This document shows positions 49,985 through 57,965 of a stretch of 64,000 nucleotides of DNA, one piece after another. Position 1 is the first letter of the stretch. Every line of letters starts with the position of its first letter. Position numbers and translations under genes: made by a program. The stretch is from VRUE01 sp963728365 (GTDB taxonomy: Bacteria; Actinomycetota; Thermoleophilia; Solirubrobacterales; 70-9), in the NCBI GenBank assembly GCA_963728365.1, contig CAVSJI010000001.1, positions 1,612,001-1,676,000 on the forward strand, read 5' to 3'. The notes under the pieces are model-generated. The model did not search any database. It had not been told where the DNA came from and was given only the letters and a program-made list of their open reading frames with translations.

Positions 49985-51454
49985 TTAACGGGTGTTCTGC
50001 TGCGGGCGCACGGCCATCGGAGGGCGCCCAGTCCCTTCTGCCGAGAGCGCCCAAAGGAAGAGATTGACCGGGATAAGGTCCGCATCCGAGCGGGATTCCA
50101 TGTCCGTAGCGGTCACGAGAACGGCCGGGCGGCCCGGAAAAGCGCGAGCGATGCCGACCGCGGCGCGGCGGTCGGGGCTGCGCTGGTACTTGACCTCGAC
50201 CGCGGCGAGCTGTTCGCGCGGCCCACAGACGAAGTCGATCTCGCCGGCTCGCTTCGTGCGCCACACATGGAGCCGGCTCGGCGCGTCAAATCCCTCCATC
50301 CGGAGGGCCCCAGGCTCATACCTGGAGTGCAACGCCAAGGCAACGGCGTTCTCGATCTGGGCTGCACGGTCCGGCTCGAGTCCGGGCGCCTCGCGTTGCG
50401 CGACCGAATGCAGCAGGGGGTCGGCGAAATAGAGCTTCTTGTCCCGACCCAGAGCAGAGGAATCGGAGTCGGCCCGCCAAGCGTAGACGGGTAGCAGCAG
50501 GTAGGCGGCGGCAAGGAACTCGACGTAGTCCCGCGCAGTCGGCGAGCTGACCGCCAGGTCCTGAGCGAGGCTCGTCCAGCTGAGTGTGCTGCCCAGGGAG
50601 CGGATCAGGCGCTCGAGCAGCGCGTGCGCCGTCGCACGGCTGGCGCCGCGCCGCTGGACCTCGCGGAGGAGCGCGTCGTAGGCGACGGCCAGGGTCTTCT
50701 CGGAAGGCTGCCGTCGCCCCTCCGAGGCGTCGGCGATCGCGTGCGGAAGTCCGCCGAAGGAGAGATAGCGCTCAAGAGCCGCCTCGAGTCTCGGAGCGAA
50801 GCGCTGGGCCGAGCGCAGCGCTTCGCGCCCCTCGTCCGAGACGAGCTGCTCAACGGACAGCTCCGGAGAAGGAGGGATCGCCTGATCGATCGTCCGAGCG
50901 AAGGTGGCGAACGAGTGAGGGAAGAGGGCATGGTCGGTCCCCGCCCCGCGCCTGCCCGGCAACCGTTCGGCCACACCCTTGTGAAGGTCGACCGCAGAGG
51001 ACCCCGTGCAGATCACGACATCCTCGCGCAGGGATCCATCGTCCCAGAGCGCCTTGATCGCGGTCTGCCATCCGGCGACCATCGTGATCTCGTCGAGAAG
51101 CAGAAGGATGGGCCCGCGCGGAGCGGCCAGCTCCTTCGCTCGGGAGATCGTCGCGGCCAACTCGGCGAGCGGGCGGTCCTCGAGCAGGTCAAGAGCGAGG
51201 TAGACGACCCGGTCGGGACCGCGCCGCTCAACCGCGCGCTTCGCGAGCAGCTTCAACGCGGTCGACTTCCCGACCTGACGTGGACCACGCAACGTGTGGA
51301 TGGCGGGCGGGTCGAGGGCGATTTCGTCGATGGGCGGCGCCGGCAGCCGCCGCGGCTGCCGGCGAAGCTCGCGCAGGTGCGGGTCGGCGGTCTCCCACCC
51401 GGGCTCGCTCCACCAGCGGTTCTGCCTCAGTATCTCGGCGTCGCTGAGCGGCAT
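49985..51454 (-). CDS. DUF4143-type AAA ATPase, apparently intact
   Basis: 489 residues. TLRGPRQVGKSTALKLLAKR (Walker A, about 55-63), PILLLLDEITMVAGWQ (Walker B), VICTGSSAVDL (sensor), a DUF4143 middle (YLSFGGLPHAIADASEG to FADPLLHSVAQ) and a C-terminal nuclease-like RAGEIDFVCGPREQLAAVEV complete the family plan. It is the full-length form of what has decayed at 1312-2130, though not close in sequence. Such proteins are widespread, mobile and of unclear role, often compared with toxin or defence ATPases. It sits between the mannosyltransferase gene and the glycan operon. Confidence 0.87.
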   Translation of the reverse strand: MPLSDAEILRQNRWWSEPGWETADPHLRELRRQPRRLPAPPIDEIALDPPAIHTLRGPRQVGKSTALKLLAKRAVERRGPDRVVYLALDLLEDRPLAELAATISRAKELAAPRGPILLLLDEITMVAGWQTAIKALWDDGSLREDVVICTGSSAVDLHKGVAERLPGRRGAGTDHALFPHSFATFARTIDQAIPPSPELSVEQLVSDEGREALRSAQRFAPRLEAALERYLSFGGLPHAIADASEGRRQPSEKTLAVAYDALLREVQRRGASRATAHALLERLIRSLGSTLSWTSLAQDLAVSSPTARDYVEFLAAAYLLLPVYAWRADSDSSALGRDKKLYFADPLLHSVAQREAPGLEPDRAAQIENAVALALHSRYEPGALRMEGFDAPSRLHVWRTKRAGEIDFVCGPREQLAAVEVKYQRSPDRRAAVGIARAFPGRPAVLVTATDMESRSDADLIPVNLFLWALSAEGTGRPPMAVRPQQNTR

Positions 51455-51467
51455 GCTGCCTATATCT

Positions 51468-51491
51468 TAGCTCAGATTTAGAACTGAGCTA
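51468..51491 (-). promoter_or_regulatory. AT-rich inverted repeat before the DUF4143 ATPase
   Basis: TAGCTCAG (51468-51475) and CTGAGCTA (51484-51491) flank an 8-nt AT-rich centre, inside AT-rich DNA 14 bp before the ATPase ATG. It overlaps the end of the mannosyltransferase gene. It may serve as operator, promoter boundary or terminator. Confidence 0.5.
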
Positions 51492-52214
51492 CATATATCT
51501 AAAACGCCGCAGGCGCAGCAGCGGCACGCGCCAGATCGCCTCGGCGATGATCGCCCGGTCCATCTTCGAGCTGCCCACCTGGCGGTCGCGGAAGACGATC
51601 GGCACCTCGACCACCGTGAAGCCGCGCTGGATCGCGCGGTAGGTCATCTCGACCTGGAAGGCGTAGCCGCGCGACTCGATCGAGTCGAGGTCGATCGCCT
51701 CGAGGACCTCGCGCCGGAAGCACTTGAAGCCGCCGGTCAGGTCCTTTACCCGGAGTCCCAGCACGAGCCGCGCGTAGGCGCTGCCGCCGCGGCTGATCGT
51801 CCGCCGCGCCAGGCCCCAGTCCGACGTGCCGCCGCCGGCCACGTAGCGCGAGCCGATCGCCAGATCGGCGTGCTCGGCGGCCTCGAGCAGCGCCGGCAGG
51901 CGCGACGGGTCGTGCGAGAAGTCGGAGTCCATCTCGATCACGAAGCCGGCGCCCTCGGCGAGCGCCCGGCGAAAGCCGGCGATGTAGGCGGGGCCGAGGC
52001 CTTCCTTGCGCGGCCGGTGCAGGACACTGACGGACGGGTCCTCGGCCGCGATCCGGTCGGCGATCTCGCCGGTGCCGTCGGGCGAGCCGTCGTCGACGAT
52101 CAGGGTCCGGGCGGAGGCGGGCAGTTGGGCGCGCACCGCGCCCACGAGGCGCTCGATGTTGCCGGCCTCGTTGTAGGTCGGCAGGACCAGCCAGGCGGGG
52201 CCGCGCGGAGTCAG
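51489..52214 (-). CDS. Polyprenol-phosphate mannosyltransferase (Dpm1/Ppm1 type), probable CTG start
   Basis: 241 residues. PAWLVLPTYNEAGNIERLVG, LIVDDGSPDGTGEIADRI, EGLGPAYIAGFRRAL, VIEMDSDFSHDPSRLP, DLTGGFKCFRREVL and QVGSSKMDRAIIAEA define the Dpm1-like family, which loads mannose from GDP-mannose onto a polyprenyl phosphate. No ATG, GTG or TTG fits the conserved N-terminus. CTG at 52214-52212 lies six bases after GGGAGG and overlaps the TGA of the upstream PPOX gene as CTGA. The lipid-linked mannose would feed the GT-C-like enzymes in this window. Confidence 0.88.
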   Translation of the reverse strand: MTPRGPAWLVLPTYNEAGNIERLVGAVRAQLPASARTLIVDDGSPDGTGEIADRIAAEDPSVSVLHRPRKEGLGPAYIAGFRRALAEGAGFVIEMDSDFSHDPSRLPALLEAAEHADLAIGSRYVAGGGTSDWGLARRTISRGGSAYARLVLGLRVKDLTGGFKCFRREVLEAIDLDSIESRGYAFQVEMTYRAIQRGFTVVEVPIVFRDRQVGSSKMDRAIIAEAIWRVPLLRLRRFRYM

Positions 52215-52678
52215 TACGTCCCTCCCAGCTTGCGGTGGTCCCAGGTGGCGACGCGGCACGGGCGGAAGTGGATCGCGACGCGCTTCGGCGCCTGCGCCTC
52301 GAGCGCCGCCTTGGCGTCGCCCTCGACCGAGGAGATGCCCTCGGCGTAGCGCAGGGTCAGCTCTTCGGCGAAGCCAAGAACGGTCGCCGGGTCGCGGTGG
52401 ATCTCCGCCTCGGCCTCGATCATCACCCCGCGCAGCTCGCCGTACTCGTGCCCGGTCTCGACCAGCACCGTCGCCCGGGGGTCGCGTTCGAGGTTGCGCA
52501 CCTTCTGAGACTTGGCGTAGGTCCAGACCCAGACCTCGCCCTCGCGCGGCACGAACCACAGCGGCATCGAGTGCGGCCAGCCGCGCGGACCGAGGCTGGA
52601 GACCACCGCGATCCGCTCCCCCTCGAGCAGCTCGAGCAGCTCCGCCTCGCTGAGCGTGATCTGGTCCCGCCGGCTCAC
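52211..52678 (-). CDS. Pyridoxamine-phosphate-oxidase-fold (PPOX) protein
   Basis: 155 residues, GTG 52678. The split-barrel core shows RIAVVSSLGPRGWPHSMPLW, VWVWTYAKSQKVRNLERDPR and ATVLVETGHEYGELRGVMIE, then HFRPCRVATWDHRKLGG. Members bind FMN or F420 and often act on small flavin-reducible compounds; sequence alone does not choose between them. It is translationally coupled to the mannosyltransferase. Confidence 0.85.
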   Translation of the reverse strand: MSRRDQITLSEAELLELLEGERIAVVSSLGPRGWPHSMPLWFVPREGEVWVWTYAKSQKVRNLERDPRATVLVETGHEYGELRGVMIEAEAEIHRDPATVLGFAEELTLRYAEGISSVEGDAKAALEAQAPKRVAIHFRPCRVATWDHRKLGGTY

Positions 52679-52847
52679 CGGCTGGGACTCTACGGTCCGG
52701 GGCCGAGGCCGGTCTTCAGCCGCATCTCGACGGCCTTTCGTCGCAGACTTTTTTCATTTCGCGCGCCACGCGTGAATCGAGGCTCGGTAGCGTCGCGGGC
52801 GATGGCTGCTGAAGCGCAAATCGCCTCTCCGACTCCGCCGGCTGTTA

Positions 52848-52882
52848 ACGTACGTACGTCTTCGAGATCAGTCGTACGTACG
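52848..52882 (+). promoter_or_regulatory. Paired CGTACGTACG palindromes before the antitoxin
   Basis: CGTACGTACG occurs at 52849-52858 (within ACGTACGTACGT) and at 52873-52882, 24 bp apart, ending 18 bp before the antitoxin start. The spacing of about two helical turns suits cooperative binding by a dimeric antitoxin. Confidence 0.5.
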
Positions 52883-52900
52883 ATCAGTCAGGAGCTTGCC

Positions 52901-53134
52901 TTGGCCATCACCGCATCGAAGCTGCGCGCCGACGTCTACCGGTTGCTGGACGAGGTCCTCGAGACCGGCCGGCCGCTGGAAATCGAACGCAACGGCAAGG
53001 TCCTGGTGATCTCCCCCAAGGAGGAGCTCTCCTTCTGGGATCGCTTGCCCCGCCGCGAGGGATTCATCGTCGGCGATCCCGACGAGCTGATCCACATGGA
53101 CTGGTCCTCGGAGTGGAACCCTGATCCTTCTTGA
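52901..53134 (+). CDS. Antitoxin (Phd-like)
   Basis: 77 residues from TTG 52901, about six bases after AGGAG. A longer frame from ATG 52802 would cover the palindromic operator and is less likely. AITASKLRADVYRLLDEVLE is the Phd-like N-terminus and PLEIERNGKVLVISPKEE the strand segment. The C-terminal arm (FIVGDPDELIHMDWSSEW) should wrap the toxin. It overlaps the next gene by 14 bp. Confidence 0.83.
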   Translation: MAITASKLRADVYRLLDEVLETGRPLEIERNGKVLVISPKEELSFWDRLPRREGFIVGDPDELIHMDWSSEWNPDPS

Positions 53135-53498
53135 CACCCATGTCGTTGGATGGCTTTACGAGGGGGCCGATCGGCGGATTCCCAACCGTGTGCGCGAGCT
53201 GATCGAATCAGAGTCCCCCTGCGTCTCGCCGATGGTCGAGCTCGAGCTGACCTATCTCTATGAAGTGCGGAGGGTCACCGAGCCGGCCGCGGCGCCGCTG
53301 TCGGCCCTGCGCAGAACAATCGGGCTGCAGGTTGCGGATCTCCCCTTCTCGGAGGTCACGCAAGCAGCGGCCGGGCTCTCGTGGACCCGCGATCCCTTCG
53401 ACCGCCTGATCGCTGCGCACGCGATCGTCGCCGACACCCCGCTCGTCACAGCAGACGAGACCATCCTCGAGCACCTACCGCTCGCCACCTGGGGCTGA
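53121..53498 (+). CDS. PIN-domain toxin, probable CTG start
   Basis: 125 residues. LILLDTHVVGWLYEGADRRI gives the first catalytic Asp; SPMVELELTYLYEV the Glu; TRDPFDRLIAAHAIV and LVTADETILEH the later Asp residues. The frame is closed upstream at 53088, and the first ATG, GTG or TTG is at 53190, which would lose the first strand. CTG at 53121 yields the normal M-I-L-L-D-T-H start and is seven bases after GGAG (53110-53113). It lies inside the antitoxin's last codons. Confidence 0.85.
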   Translation: MILLDTHVVGWLYEGADRRIPNRVRELIESESPCVSPMVELELTYLYEVRRVTEPAAAPLSALRRTIGLQVADLPFSEVTQAAAGLSWTRDPFDRLIAAHAIVADTPLVTADETILEHLPLATWG

Positions 53499-53503
53499 GC
53501 CGC

Positions 53504-54496
53504 TCAGGCCGCGACCGGGCTGAACGAGCGCCGGTAGGCGGTCGGCGTGGTCGCCGTCGCGCGGCGGAAGTGGTCGCGCAGCGAGGCCGCGGTGCCGAAG
53601 CCGGCGCGCCAGGCGATCGCGTCGATCGGCAGGTTGGTCTGCTCGAGCAGGCGGCGGGCCTCGAGCACGCGCTGGGCGAGCAGCCACTGCAGCGGCGTGG
53701 TGCCGGTCTCCTCGCGGAAGCGGCGGGCGAAGGTGCGCGGGCTGACGCCCGCGTGGCGGGCCATCGCGGCGACGTCGAGTGGCTCGTCGAAGCGTTCGGC
53801 GGCCCAGCGGCGTGTCGGCTCGAGCGAGCCGATGGCGCCCGTGGCCGCCTCAGGGCCGGACCGCTCGATGAACTGCGCCTGCCCGCCCTCGCGGTGCGGC
53901 GCGGCAACCATGTGGCGGGCGACCCGCTCCCCTACCGCAGCGCCGCAGTCGGAGCGGATCACGTGCAGGCAGAGGTCGACGCCGGCGCTGAGCCCGGCCG
54001 AGGTCATCACCCGGCCTTCGTCGACGTAGAGCGCGGCGGGGTCGACCTCGATTGCGGGGAAGCGGCTCGCGAGCTCCTCGGCGAAGGCCCAGTGCGTCGT
54101 CGCGCGGCGGCCATCGAGCAGACCGGTGTGGGCGAGCGCGAAGGCGCCGGTGCAGACGGAGAGCACACGGGCGCCGCGCACCGCAGCCGCTCGCAGCGCC
54201 TCGGTCGCCTCCGCGGGCGGCGGCGAGAAGAGGTCGAAGTAGGCGGGGACGACGACCGTGTCGGCGATTTCCAGCGCCTCGAGGCCGGACTCGGGACGGA
54301 CCGCGAATCCCGTCGTCGTGCGCACCTCCTCGCCATCGACCGAGCAGCTCGAAAACTCATACAGCGGCTCGCGCATCCGACTTTGACCCACCTCTGGTTT
54401 GGTCGATGTCGAATGCGCGACCGAAAAGGCCTGCGCCGGGATCGCCAGGTCGAAGGCGACGACTCCGTCGAGGCAGAGGGCGACCACGCGGTGCAT
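53504..54496 (-). CDS. GlxA-family regulator (DJ-1-like domain plus AraC helix-turn-helix)
   Basis: 330 residues, ATG 54496. Residues about 1-185 are a class I amidotransferase/DJ-1-like sensor (VLSVCTGAFALAHTGLLDGR with the nucleophile-elbow Cys). Residues about 225-325 contain two AraC helix-turn-helices (DVAAMARHAGVSPRTFARRF, IDAIAWRAGFGTAASLRDHF). It is divergent from the DJ-1/PfpI gene at 54567, and a long palindrome lies between them, so it likely controls that gene and itself. The inducer is unknown. Confidence 0.9.
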   Translation of the reverse strand: MHRVVALCLDGVVAFDLAIPAQAFSVAHSTSTKPEVGQSRMREPLYEFSSCSVDGEEVRTTTGFAVRPESGLEALEIADTVVVPAYFDLFSPPPAEATEALRAAAVRGARVLSVCTGAFALAHTGLLDGRRATTHWAFAEELASRFPAIEVDPAALYVDEGRVMTSAGLSAGVDLCLHVIRSDCGAAVGERVARHMVAAPHREGGQAQFIERSGPEAATGAIGSLEPTRRWAAERFDEPLDVAAMARHAGVSPRTFARRFREETGTTPLQWLLAQRVLEARRLLEQTNLPIDAIAWRAGFGTAASLRDHFRRATATTPTAYRRSFSPVAA

Positions 54497-54517
54497 GGCA
54501 GCAATCTATCGAACATT

Positions 54518-54552
54518 GGCAATCCTGCCACTCGACACGGAGTGCGATTGCC
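54518..54552. promoter_or_regulatory. Nested palindrome between the regulator and the DJ-1 gene
   Basis: GGCAATC (54518-54524) pairs with GATTGCC (54546-54552), and inside them CACTC (54529-54533) pairs with GAGTG (54540-54544). A further GCAATC half-site is at 54501-54506, 18 bp from the first. It is centred in the 70-bp divergent gap, a good candidate operator for the AraC-type regulator. Confidence 0.55.
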
Positions 54553-54566
54553 GCGATCCTCGGCCC

Positions 54567-55229
54567 ATGAAGACAGCGATCCTCATCTTCCCCAAGCTCG
54601 CCGCCCTCGACGCGATCGGCCCCTACGAGGTGCTTCGCTCCGTCCCCGGATGGGAGGTGAGCTTCGTCGGTCTCGAAAAGGGCCCGATCCGCGCCGAAGG
54701 CGGCCTCGGGCTCAGCGTCGACCACACCCTCGAGGAGACCACCGAGGCCGACGCCGTCCTCGTCCCCGGCGGTGAGGGCAACCGCCCGCTGCTCGGCGAC
54801 GAGCGCGTTCTCGAGTGGCTGCGCGAGCTCGACGCGACGACCCGTTGGACGACCTCGGTCTGCACCGGCTCGCTGGTGCTCGGCGCCGCCGGCCTGCTGG
54901 AGGGCAAGCGGGCGACGTGCAACTGGCTCTTCCTCGACCGCCTAGCCGAATACGGCGCCGACCCGGTCGGTGGCCGCTACGTCGAGGACGGCAAGCTGCT
55001 CACCGCGGCGGGTGTCACCGCCGGCCTCGACATGGCGCTCCACCTCGTCTCCCGCGAGGCGGGCCCGGAGATCGCCCAGGCGGTGCAGCTCGGCCTCGAG
55101 TACGACCCCGACCCCCCTTTCGACTCCGGCTCACCGGAGAAAGCGCCGGCGCCGATCGTCGAGCTGGTGCGCAACTTCGCCGCCTCCAGCGAGGAGTGGG
55201 CGGCCGCCAGTCAGCCGCGAAGTGCCTGA
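54567..55229 (+). CDS. DJ-1/PfpI-family protein
   Basis: 220 residues, ATG 54567. KTAILIFPKLAALDAIGPYE, DAVLVPGGEGNRPLLGDERV and WTTSVCTGSLVLGAAGLLEG (nucleophile-elbow Cys) followed by GKRATCNW and AAGVTAGLDMALHLV place it with isonitrile-hydratase-like and related DJ-1 proteins. The reaction is not determinable. Its end overlaps the convergent ATPase gene by 19 bp. Confidence 0.88.
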   Translation: MKTAILIFPKLAALDAIGPYEVLRSVPGWEVSFVGLEKGPIRAEGGLGLSVDHTLEETTEADAVLVPGGEGNRPLLGDERVLEWLRELDATTRWTTSVCTGSLVLGAAGLLEGKRATCNWLFLDRLAEYGADPVGGRYVEDGKLLTAAGVTAGLDMALHLVSREAGPEIAQAVQLGLEYDPDPPFDSGSPEKAPAPIVELVRNFAASSEEWAAASQPRSA

Positions 55230-56383
55230 TGGGGCATGTACCGCTGCATGAACTCTGCGAACCGCGGCACGGTGAAGTCGACGAATCCGTAGTCCTCCGT
55301 CGCGTAGATGAACCCCTTGTTCATCAACTGCCGGCGCACCGGAGAGGCTCCGGACGCCGACAGCCCGGCCTTCTCGGCTACCCGGCCGGAACGGTAGGGG
55401 CCGTCCCCAAGCTCGGCCATTGCCCTCATGTAAATCCGCTCACGCTGAGTTGCCCGCTGCAGGCGGACCTCGTAGATGCTCTTGTCGAGAGCGCCTTGGG
55501 CGGCAGGAACCGCCCGGTCGATGTCAGCCGGGGTAATCGGCGAAGAAGGCGCGAGGTTCCAGGCGTGCTTTCCCAACTGCTGGATATAGAAGGGGTAGCC
55601 GGCGGTCCAGGCGAGTGCCTTGCTCAGCGCCTCCTCCGAGAACTCGACGCCGCTGCGGCGCGCCGGCTCCGCAAGAGCCGCGGAGGCTGCCTGGTCATCG
55701 AGATTGTCAATCGTCAGGAAATCGAACAAGCGCTCGGCATACGATCGAGCCTCGCCGGTAAGCAGCGGGAGCTGCGGCAACCCCGCGGCGGCAACCGTGA
55801 TCGGCAGCTGTTTTTGAGTGACTCGATGAAGCGCGCTGATCAGCGCCCTGTACTGAAGCTCGTCAACGAACTGCAACTCGTCCAAGAAGATCGCGATGCC
55901 AGTTGCCTTCTCCTTCGCAACTGAACCGAGCTGCAGGAAGAGATCCGTTAGGTCGGCGCTGACCGTCCCCTCGTCGGCGCCACTGAGGTCGACTGCGAGC
56001 CCGAAGCCGTCAGGTCCCGCCAAGCTGATCGTCTTCATGTGTCCGAGGGCAGTTCTGAGCCGTTTCTTCAGGACTGCTCCGATGCTCAGTCGTTCAAGCG
56101 AGCGTTCTGAGTCGCGCACGAGCTCACCGATGAGATTCGTCTCGGGTGTGAGCTCGTGATAGGCGGTAAGAAGGCCGGCCGCCTCCGCCTGGTCCTCGAA
56201 CGTGTTGAGCAGGGCGGTCTTGCCCACGCCCCGCAATCCTCTGGCGACGATGCTCTGCTCGGTCGCACCTCGCTTCATGCGGCCGATGAGGACGTTGAAC
56301 TGCTCGATCTCCACGCCTCTACCGGCCAGCTCCGGGGGGCGCGACCCGGCGCCCGGCGTGTACGGGTTCGCTATCGGATCCAT
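55211..56383 (-). CDS. AAA ATPase (ORC/CDC6-like, AAA_16 type)
   Basis: 390 residues, ATG 56383. GREVEIEQFNV-like N-terminus (LAGRGVEIEQFNVLIGRMKR), Walker A ARGLRGVGKTALLNTF, Walker B GIAIFLDELQFVDELQYRAL and a C-terminal winged-helix part (YRSGRVAEKAGLSASGASPV). Such proteins are widespread mobile-type ATPases whose role is unclear. The AT-rich inverted repeat at 56394-56425 lies just upstream. Confidence 0.87.
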   Translation of the reverse strand: MDPIANPYTPGAGSRPPELAGRGVEIEQFNVLIGRMKRGATEQSIVARGLRGVGKTALLNTFEDQAEAAGLLTAYHELTPETNLIGELVRDSERSLERLSIGAVLKKRLRTALGHMKTISLAGPDGFGLAVDLSGADEGTVSADLTDLFLQLGSVAKEKATGIAIFLDELQFVDELQYRALISALHRVTQKQLPITVAAAGLPQLPLLTGEARSYAERLFDFLTIDNLDDQAASAALAEPARRSGVEFSEEALSKALAWTAGYPFYIQQLGKHAWNLAPSSPITPADIDRAVPAAQGALDKSIYEVRLQRATQRERIYMRAMAELGDGPYRSGRVAEKAGLSASGASPVRRQLMNKGFIYATEDYGFVDFTVPRFAEFMQRYMPHQALRG

Positions 56384-56393
56384 CTTCTATGGA

Positions 56394-56425
56394 GTTATAT
56401 CAACTTATACGAGACAAGATATAAC
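56394..56425 (-). promoter_or_regulatory. AT-rich inverted repeat before the AAA ATPase
   Basis: GTTATATC (56394-56401) and GATATAAC (56418-56425) with a 16-nt centre, starting 11 bp from the ATG at 56383. The local AT content contrasts with the rest of the window. It matches in position the repeat before the DUF4143 ATPase. Confidence 0.5.
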
Positions 56426-56452
56426 CTGCAATAACCTTCGGCAACCGGGCGC

Positions 56453-57862
56453 TCAGCGAGACCGGCTGAGGCGCAGGGCGCGCGTCTTGCGCGTGCCGGG
56501 GATCGCGACGAGCATTTGCGTCTTGACGAACCCGCGTCGTTCGAAGAGAGCTCGGCCGCGGGGGTCGAGGGCGACGCGGAAGAAGTGCGAGCGACCGCCG
56601 GCCAGGTGGAAGAGGTGCTTGCCAACCGAGAGCCGCACGACCCTGGCCCTGACGTGCGCGGCCCCGCGCGGCGCGCGCAGCGGCACGCGGGCGTGCGTGC
56701 GCAGGACGATCCGGCCGGGGCATTCTTCGCCTTGGGGCCAGCCGCAGCGCACCCAGACGCGCACGGTCCTGCCTTCGGGCTTGACGTGGGCGACGGTCAG
56801 CGGCGGCAGGGCCGGGCGCTCGGCGGCCACGGCGGTGCCTACCGTCGCCCCTTCGACGTAGTCGCCGTCGATGTTGATCGTCATCAGGCCGTAGGTCTCG
56901 TTGTGGCCGCCGCGGTACTGGTGGATGCGGTCGTGCGAGTTCCAGGCGGTCGAGGGCAGGTAGGGGTCGAGCACGTTCTGGGCGTTGTTCCAGTTGGCTG
57001 TCCAGACGTCATCGGGCAGGACGTAGCTGCCGCCACCGGCCGCGCGGCCGAGGTCGGCGATCCCCGATGAGCTCGAGCTGTAGGCGCCAGAGACGTACCC
57101 CGCCGCGTGCAGCTGCTCGGTCCAGGCCGAGAGGAAGCTGAGCGTCGCGGCGGTGGCGCTGGTCGTGCGCGTGTAGGCCTCCATGTCGAAGTAGATCGGG
57201 CTGCCGGGTCCCATGCCGACCGCGGCGGCCTCTTCGATCGCGTCTTCGGCGGCTTCAGTGCCCTGTGCGGCGGCGCGGCCGCTGCTCGAGCTGAGCTTGG
57301 CGCAGCTGCCACAGCTGCTGGTCGGCGCCTGCAGGCCGACGTAGGTGGGGATCAGGTACCAGCCGGCGGAGACCTGTTCTTCGACCCAATCGGCGGTCAG
57401 GTTCGGCTGCGAGCAGGCGCGGTTGGCGCCGCCCACGTAGACGCCGATCGCGCGGTAGGGCGAGGAGGCCCAGGCGCGCATCGTCCGCGCCGAGGGGGTC
57501 GCGCAGGCGTCGAAGCCGAGGCCCGTGTACTCGTCGGAGCCGCTGGAGACAGGCGAGGGCGCCGGAGCGGCAAGGGCGCTCGCCTGCGCCCGGCCGCGCG
57601 CGCCAGCCGGTTCGACCAGGATCGCGCGCCGCCGCCCGATCGCACTCGACGGGCAACGCTGGTCAGCGCCAGGCGTGCCGAGGTACACGGCGCGCCGGTC
57701 GAGCCGCACGCACATGCCGGGGTGCTGGGCGAGCCGGTGGACTGGCCAGCCCGAGGGCACGGCGACCACGCGGCCGTCGAAGTGGACGGTCCGCGCCGAG
57801 GCAACCGGCACGGCGAGCGCAAGCAGCAGGACGCACGCCAGGGCTGGACGGAGGAGGCGCAT
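56453..57862 (-). CDS. Secreted DUF1906 (Rv2525c-like) protein
   Basis: 469 residues from ATG 57862. The signal peptide is RPALACVLLLALAVPVASA. The middle domain begins YTGLGFDACATPSARTMRAW, continues AIGVYVGGANRACSQPN and WYLIPTYVGLQAP and has the SPIYFDMEAYTR strand with acidic residues. This is the DUF1906 TIM-barrel related to glycoside hydrolases. The C-terminal about 120 residues are a basic beta-rich domain (VRCGWPQGEECPGRIVLRTH). It is likely cell-wall-associated; catalysis is unproven for the family. Confidence 0.85.
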   Translation of the reverse strand: MRLLRPALACVLLLALAVPVASARTVHFDGRVVAVPSGWPVHRLAQHPGMCVRLDRRAVYLGTPGADQRCPSSAIGRRRAILVEPAGARGRAQASALAAPAPSPVSSGSDEYTGLGFDACATPSARTMRAWASSPYRAIGVYVGGANRACSQPNLTADWVEEQVSAGWYLIPTYVGLQAPTSSCGSCAKLSSSSGRAAAQGTEAAEDAIEEAAAVGMGPGSPIYFDMEAYTRTTSATAATLSFLSAWTEQLHAAGYVSGAYSSSSSGIADLGRAAGGGSYVLPDDVWTANWNNAQNVLDPYLPSTAWNSHDRIHQYRGGHNETYGLMTINIDGDYVEGATVGTAVAAERPALPPLTVAHVKPEGRTVRVWVRCGWPQGEECPGRIVLRTHARVPLRAPRGAAHVRARVVRLSVGKHLFHLAGGRSHFFRVALDPRGRALFERRGFVKTQMLVAIPGTRKTRALRLSRSR

Positions 57863-57908
57863 ACCCGTCCCAACCATGCCAGCCCCCAATCGTTTCGGCG
57901 CCGCGGGG

Positions 57909-57963
57909 CGCGAACTGCATCAACTTCTCCACCCAGGAGAGGGAGAAGTTGATGCAGTTCGCG
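57909..57963 (-). terminator. 22-bp perfect-stem hairpin downstream of penicillin acylase
   Basis: Arms 57909-57930 and 57942-57963 are exact reverse complements (outer ends CGCGAACTG and CAGTTCGCG) around an 11-nt loop. The stem begins two bases after the acylase stop. No U-run follows. It is probably a terminator or a 3'-end stabiliser. Confidence 0.7.
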
Positions 57964-57965
57964 GC

